Shown: positions 62,835 to 64,000 of the stretch, piece by piece
Position numbering within the stretch: position 1 is the first letter of the stretch
Layout of the letters: each line of letters opens with the position of its first letter
Assembly (NCBI RefSeq): GCF_037176765.1
Contig: NC_090024.1
Span: 196,288,278 to 196,352,277 of the forward strand
Source: Anolis sagrei
Lineage: Eukaryota; Chordata; Lepidosauria; Squamata; Anolidae
DNA length: 64,000 nt
Direction of reading: 5' to 3'
The notes under the pieces: generated by a model
Told to the model about the DNA's origin: nothing
The model's input: only the letters and a program-made list of their open reading frames with translations
Databases searched by the model: none
Translations under genes and position numbers: made by a program

Positions 62835-63185
62835 TTATGTATGTGAAGATGGTCTTGCATGATTTTTTTTCCCCACAGACTCCACAATAATCTTGACATT
62901 TTGGGCTAGGTGGCGAATGGTCACGCAGCAATTTTCAAAAATGGTGACCTCCACTTGTTGAAAGGTGTGTTCATTAATAGCAGAGTGGGGCCGCCCTGGA
63001 ATTGGGGCAGTTTCCACCGAAGTCCGACCATATTTTAATTGACGATGCCAGTTCTTGACTACATCATACAATGGGGAATCATCGCCATAAACCTCTTTCA
63101 TCTCATCAAATGTCTCCTTTGGTGTGCAGCCTTTCAAATAAAGGAACTTGATGACTGCTCTGTATTCCACTGGGTCCATTATCAA
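62835..63185 (-). pseudogene. Mariner transposase, N-terminal DNA-binding part
   Basis: Starts MIMDPVEYRAVIKFLYLKG and continues with a helix-turn-helix (YDVVKNWHRQLKYGRTS) and the GRPHSA word (GRPR/GRPK linker in the family). It is cut off by the nested LINE. Confidence 0.8.
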
Positions 63186-63230
63186 CCTGAGAATAATTCA
63201 CCTCCCTGTAGCAGTTCTTTCACTTCACAG

Positions 63231-63395
63231 TCAAGGTAAAAAGGTAAAGTTTTTCCCCTGACATCAAGTCCAGCCGTGTCCGACTCTGGGGGTTGGTGCT
63301 CATCTCCATTTCTAAGCCGAAGAGCCGGTGTTGTCTGTAGACACCTCCAAGGTCACATTGCCAGCATGACTGCATGGAGTGCAGACAAATGCCTC
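63231..63395 (-). mobile_element. tRNA-derived SINE, 3' half
   Basis: 'caaggtaaaaaggtaaagtt', 'catcaagtccagccgtgtcc' and 'ttgccagcatgactgcatgg'. Confidence 0.75.
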
Positions 63396-63404
63396 TATAA
63401 ATAA

Positions 63405-63800
63405 TAATATTTAATTTAATTTAATTATTTACTATATTCGTATACCGTCCTTCTCAGGCCTCAGGCGACTCAGGGCAGTTTACAGAGGCAATGATTCGAT
63501 GCCCAAGAACATCATTAAACATTTAAAACTTTAATATATAGTATAAAACCAAACAAAAGTAATATAAACATAAGCAATTTGTGTCTTCTAATTAAAAACA
63601 TTATCCATCTCATTGTTCAGTCGTTCCAGGTTCCTATGTCTTTTACACTGCATTTTCAAACAGTTGTATATAAAGTTATAATAAAATAATAACTTTACTT
63701 TTCTCCCCGATGGGACTCGGGCCAGCTTATGTGGGGCCAGGCCCAGTTGACAGTTAAAACATGTACAAAATCAATTATCAATTTAAAAGAACACAAGCAA
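63405..63800 (-). repeat. L2-like 3' ends, two in a row
   Basis: 'ccgtccttctcaggcctcag' / 'ggcgactcagggcagtttac' at 63440-63490 and 'ttttctccccgatgggactc' / 'gggccagcttatgtggggcc' at 63695-63740 are inverse L2-type tails. The rest to 64000 is AT-rich without recognised gene. Confidence 0.5.
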
Positions 63801-64000
63801 CATTATAACAACAATAAAGCAAGCATCAGAAACAACCAATAGTATAATTCAAGTCTCATTGTAGGAGGGCGGTCTGGTGCACCAAAATTCAGAAGGTAGG
63901 TCTAATAAGTATGTCATTTTATTTTGCTGCTTTCTGCATATGCCATAAAGAAGCAAAATAACAATTTCAACTGGAGAATTAAGGCTTTGGATAGGAAAGT

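Larger units (their letters stand above)
61517..63230 (-). mobile_element. Mariner-type DNA transposon, broken by nested insertions
   Basis: Left end after TA: TGAGGGGCATTCATTAAAG, a mariner-like terminal repeat. Both transposase ends are present on the minus strand (see next entries). The middle is interrupted by a BovB tip (61958-62021) and a LINE 3' end (62248-62734). The right terminal repeat is not recognisable. Confidence 0.8.

Overview
The window looks like intronic and intergenic DNA from a squamate reptile, most likely a lizard. Reasons: tRNA-derived SINEs with the squamate (Sauria-type) head and tail, BovB/RTE, L2, CR1 and L1 LINE pieces, Penelope-like elements (PLEs), several non-autonomous Helitrons, many hAT-type and palindromic MITEs, and vertebrate intron/exon structure. 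No bacterial-style operons, rRNA genes or CRISPR arrays are visible.

The host content is part of a regulators-of-complement-activation (RCA) type locus on the + strand. At 6552-7246 lie two short exons that read as the C-terminal end of a gene starting left of the window; it ends in a bare hydrophobic tail, as GPI-anchored RCA proteins (CD55 type) do. At 26527-50275 a complete 13-exon gene can be assembled by splice sites and phase: a signal peptide, five SCR/CCP (sushi) domains, three short linker exons, a transmembrane exon and a short cytoplasmic tail ending in KFVVL. The exons sum to 1,287 nt, an open frame of 428 codons plus stop. The architecture is that of membrane cofactor protein (CD46). 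The third SCR is encoded by a split exon pair, and that pair plus its introns has been tandemly duplicated (blocks about 33675-36630 and 37617-42185). A second, independent tandem duplication made two near-identical Ser/Thr linker exons (44441-44500 and 46615-46683). A possible alternative last exon lies at 54910-55064.

Repeats by region: 1-4508, head-to-tail Helitrons on the - strand; 5568-6112, a hAT MITE with a perfect 8-bp target-site duplication (TSD); 8560-15640, an L2 LINE split by a young gag-protease-only Ty3/Gypsy LTR element (9415-14813, two 1,011-bp LTRs, TSD TGCCC); 15656-20110, a mirror-image pair of PLE copies inside one 11-bp TSD; 22245-26240, a Helitron-like minisatellite, two GC-rich palindromes, a LINE 3' end and a hAT element; 26.6-50 kb, gene introns loaded with SINE, CR1, L2, L1 and BovB copies; 50-64 kb, MITEs, two stacked AT-rich palindromes (52721-52893), two Helitrons, a second mirror-image PLE and a mariner broken by nested LINE insertions.

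The candidates most worth a second look are the exon-duplicating CD46-like gene, the mirror-image PLE, the Helitron tandem array and the stacked palindromes. I could not run any database search; family names rest on recognised motifs.
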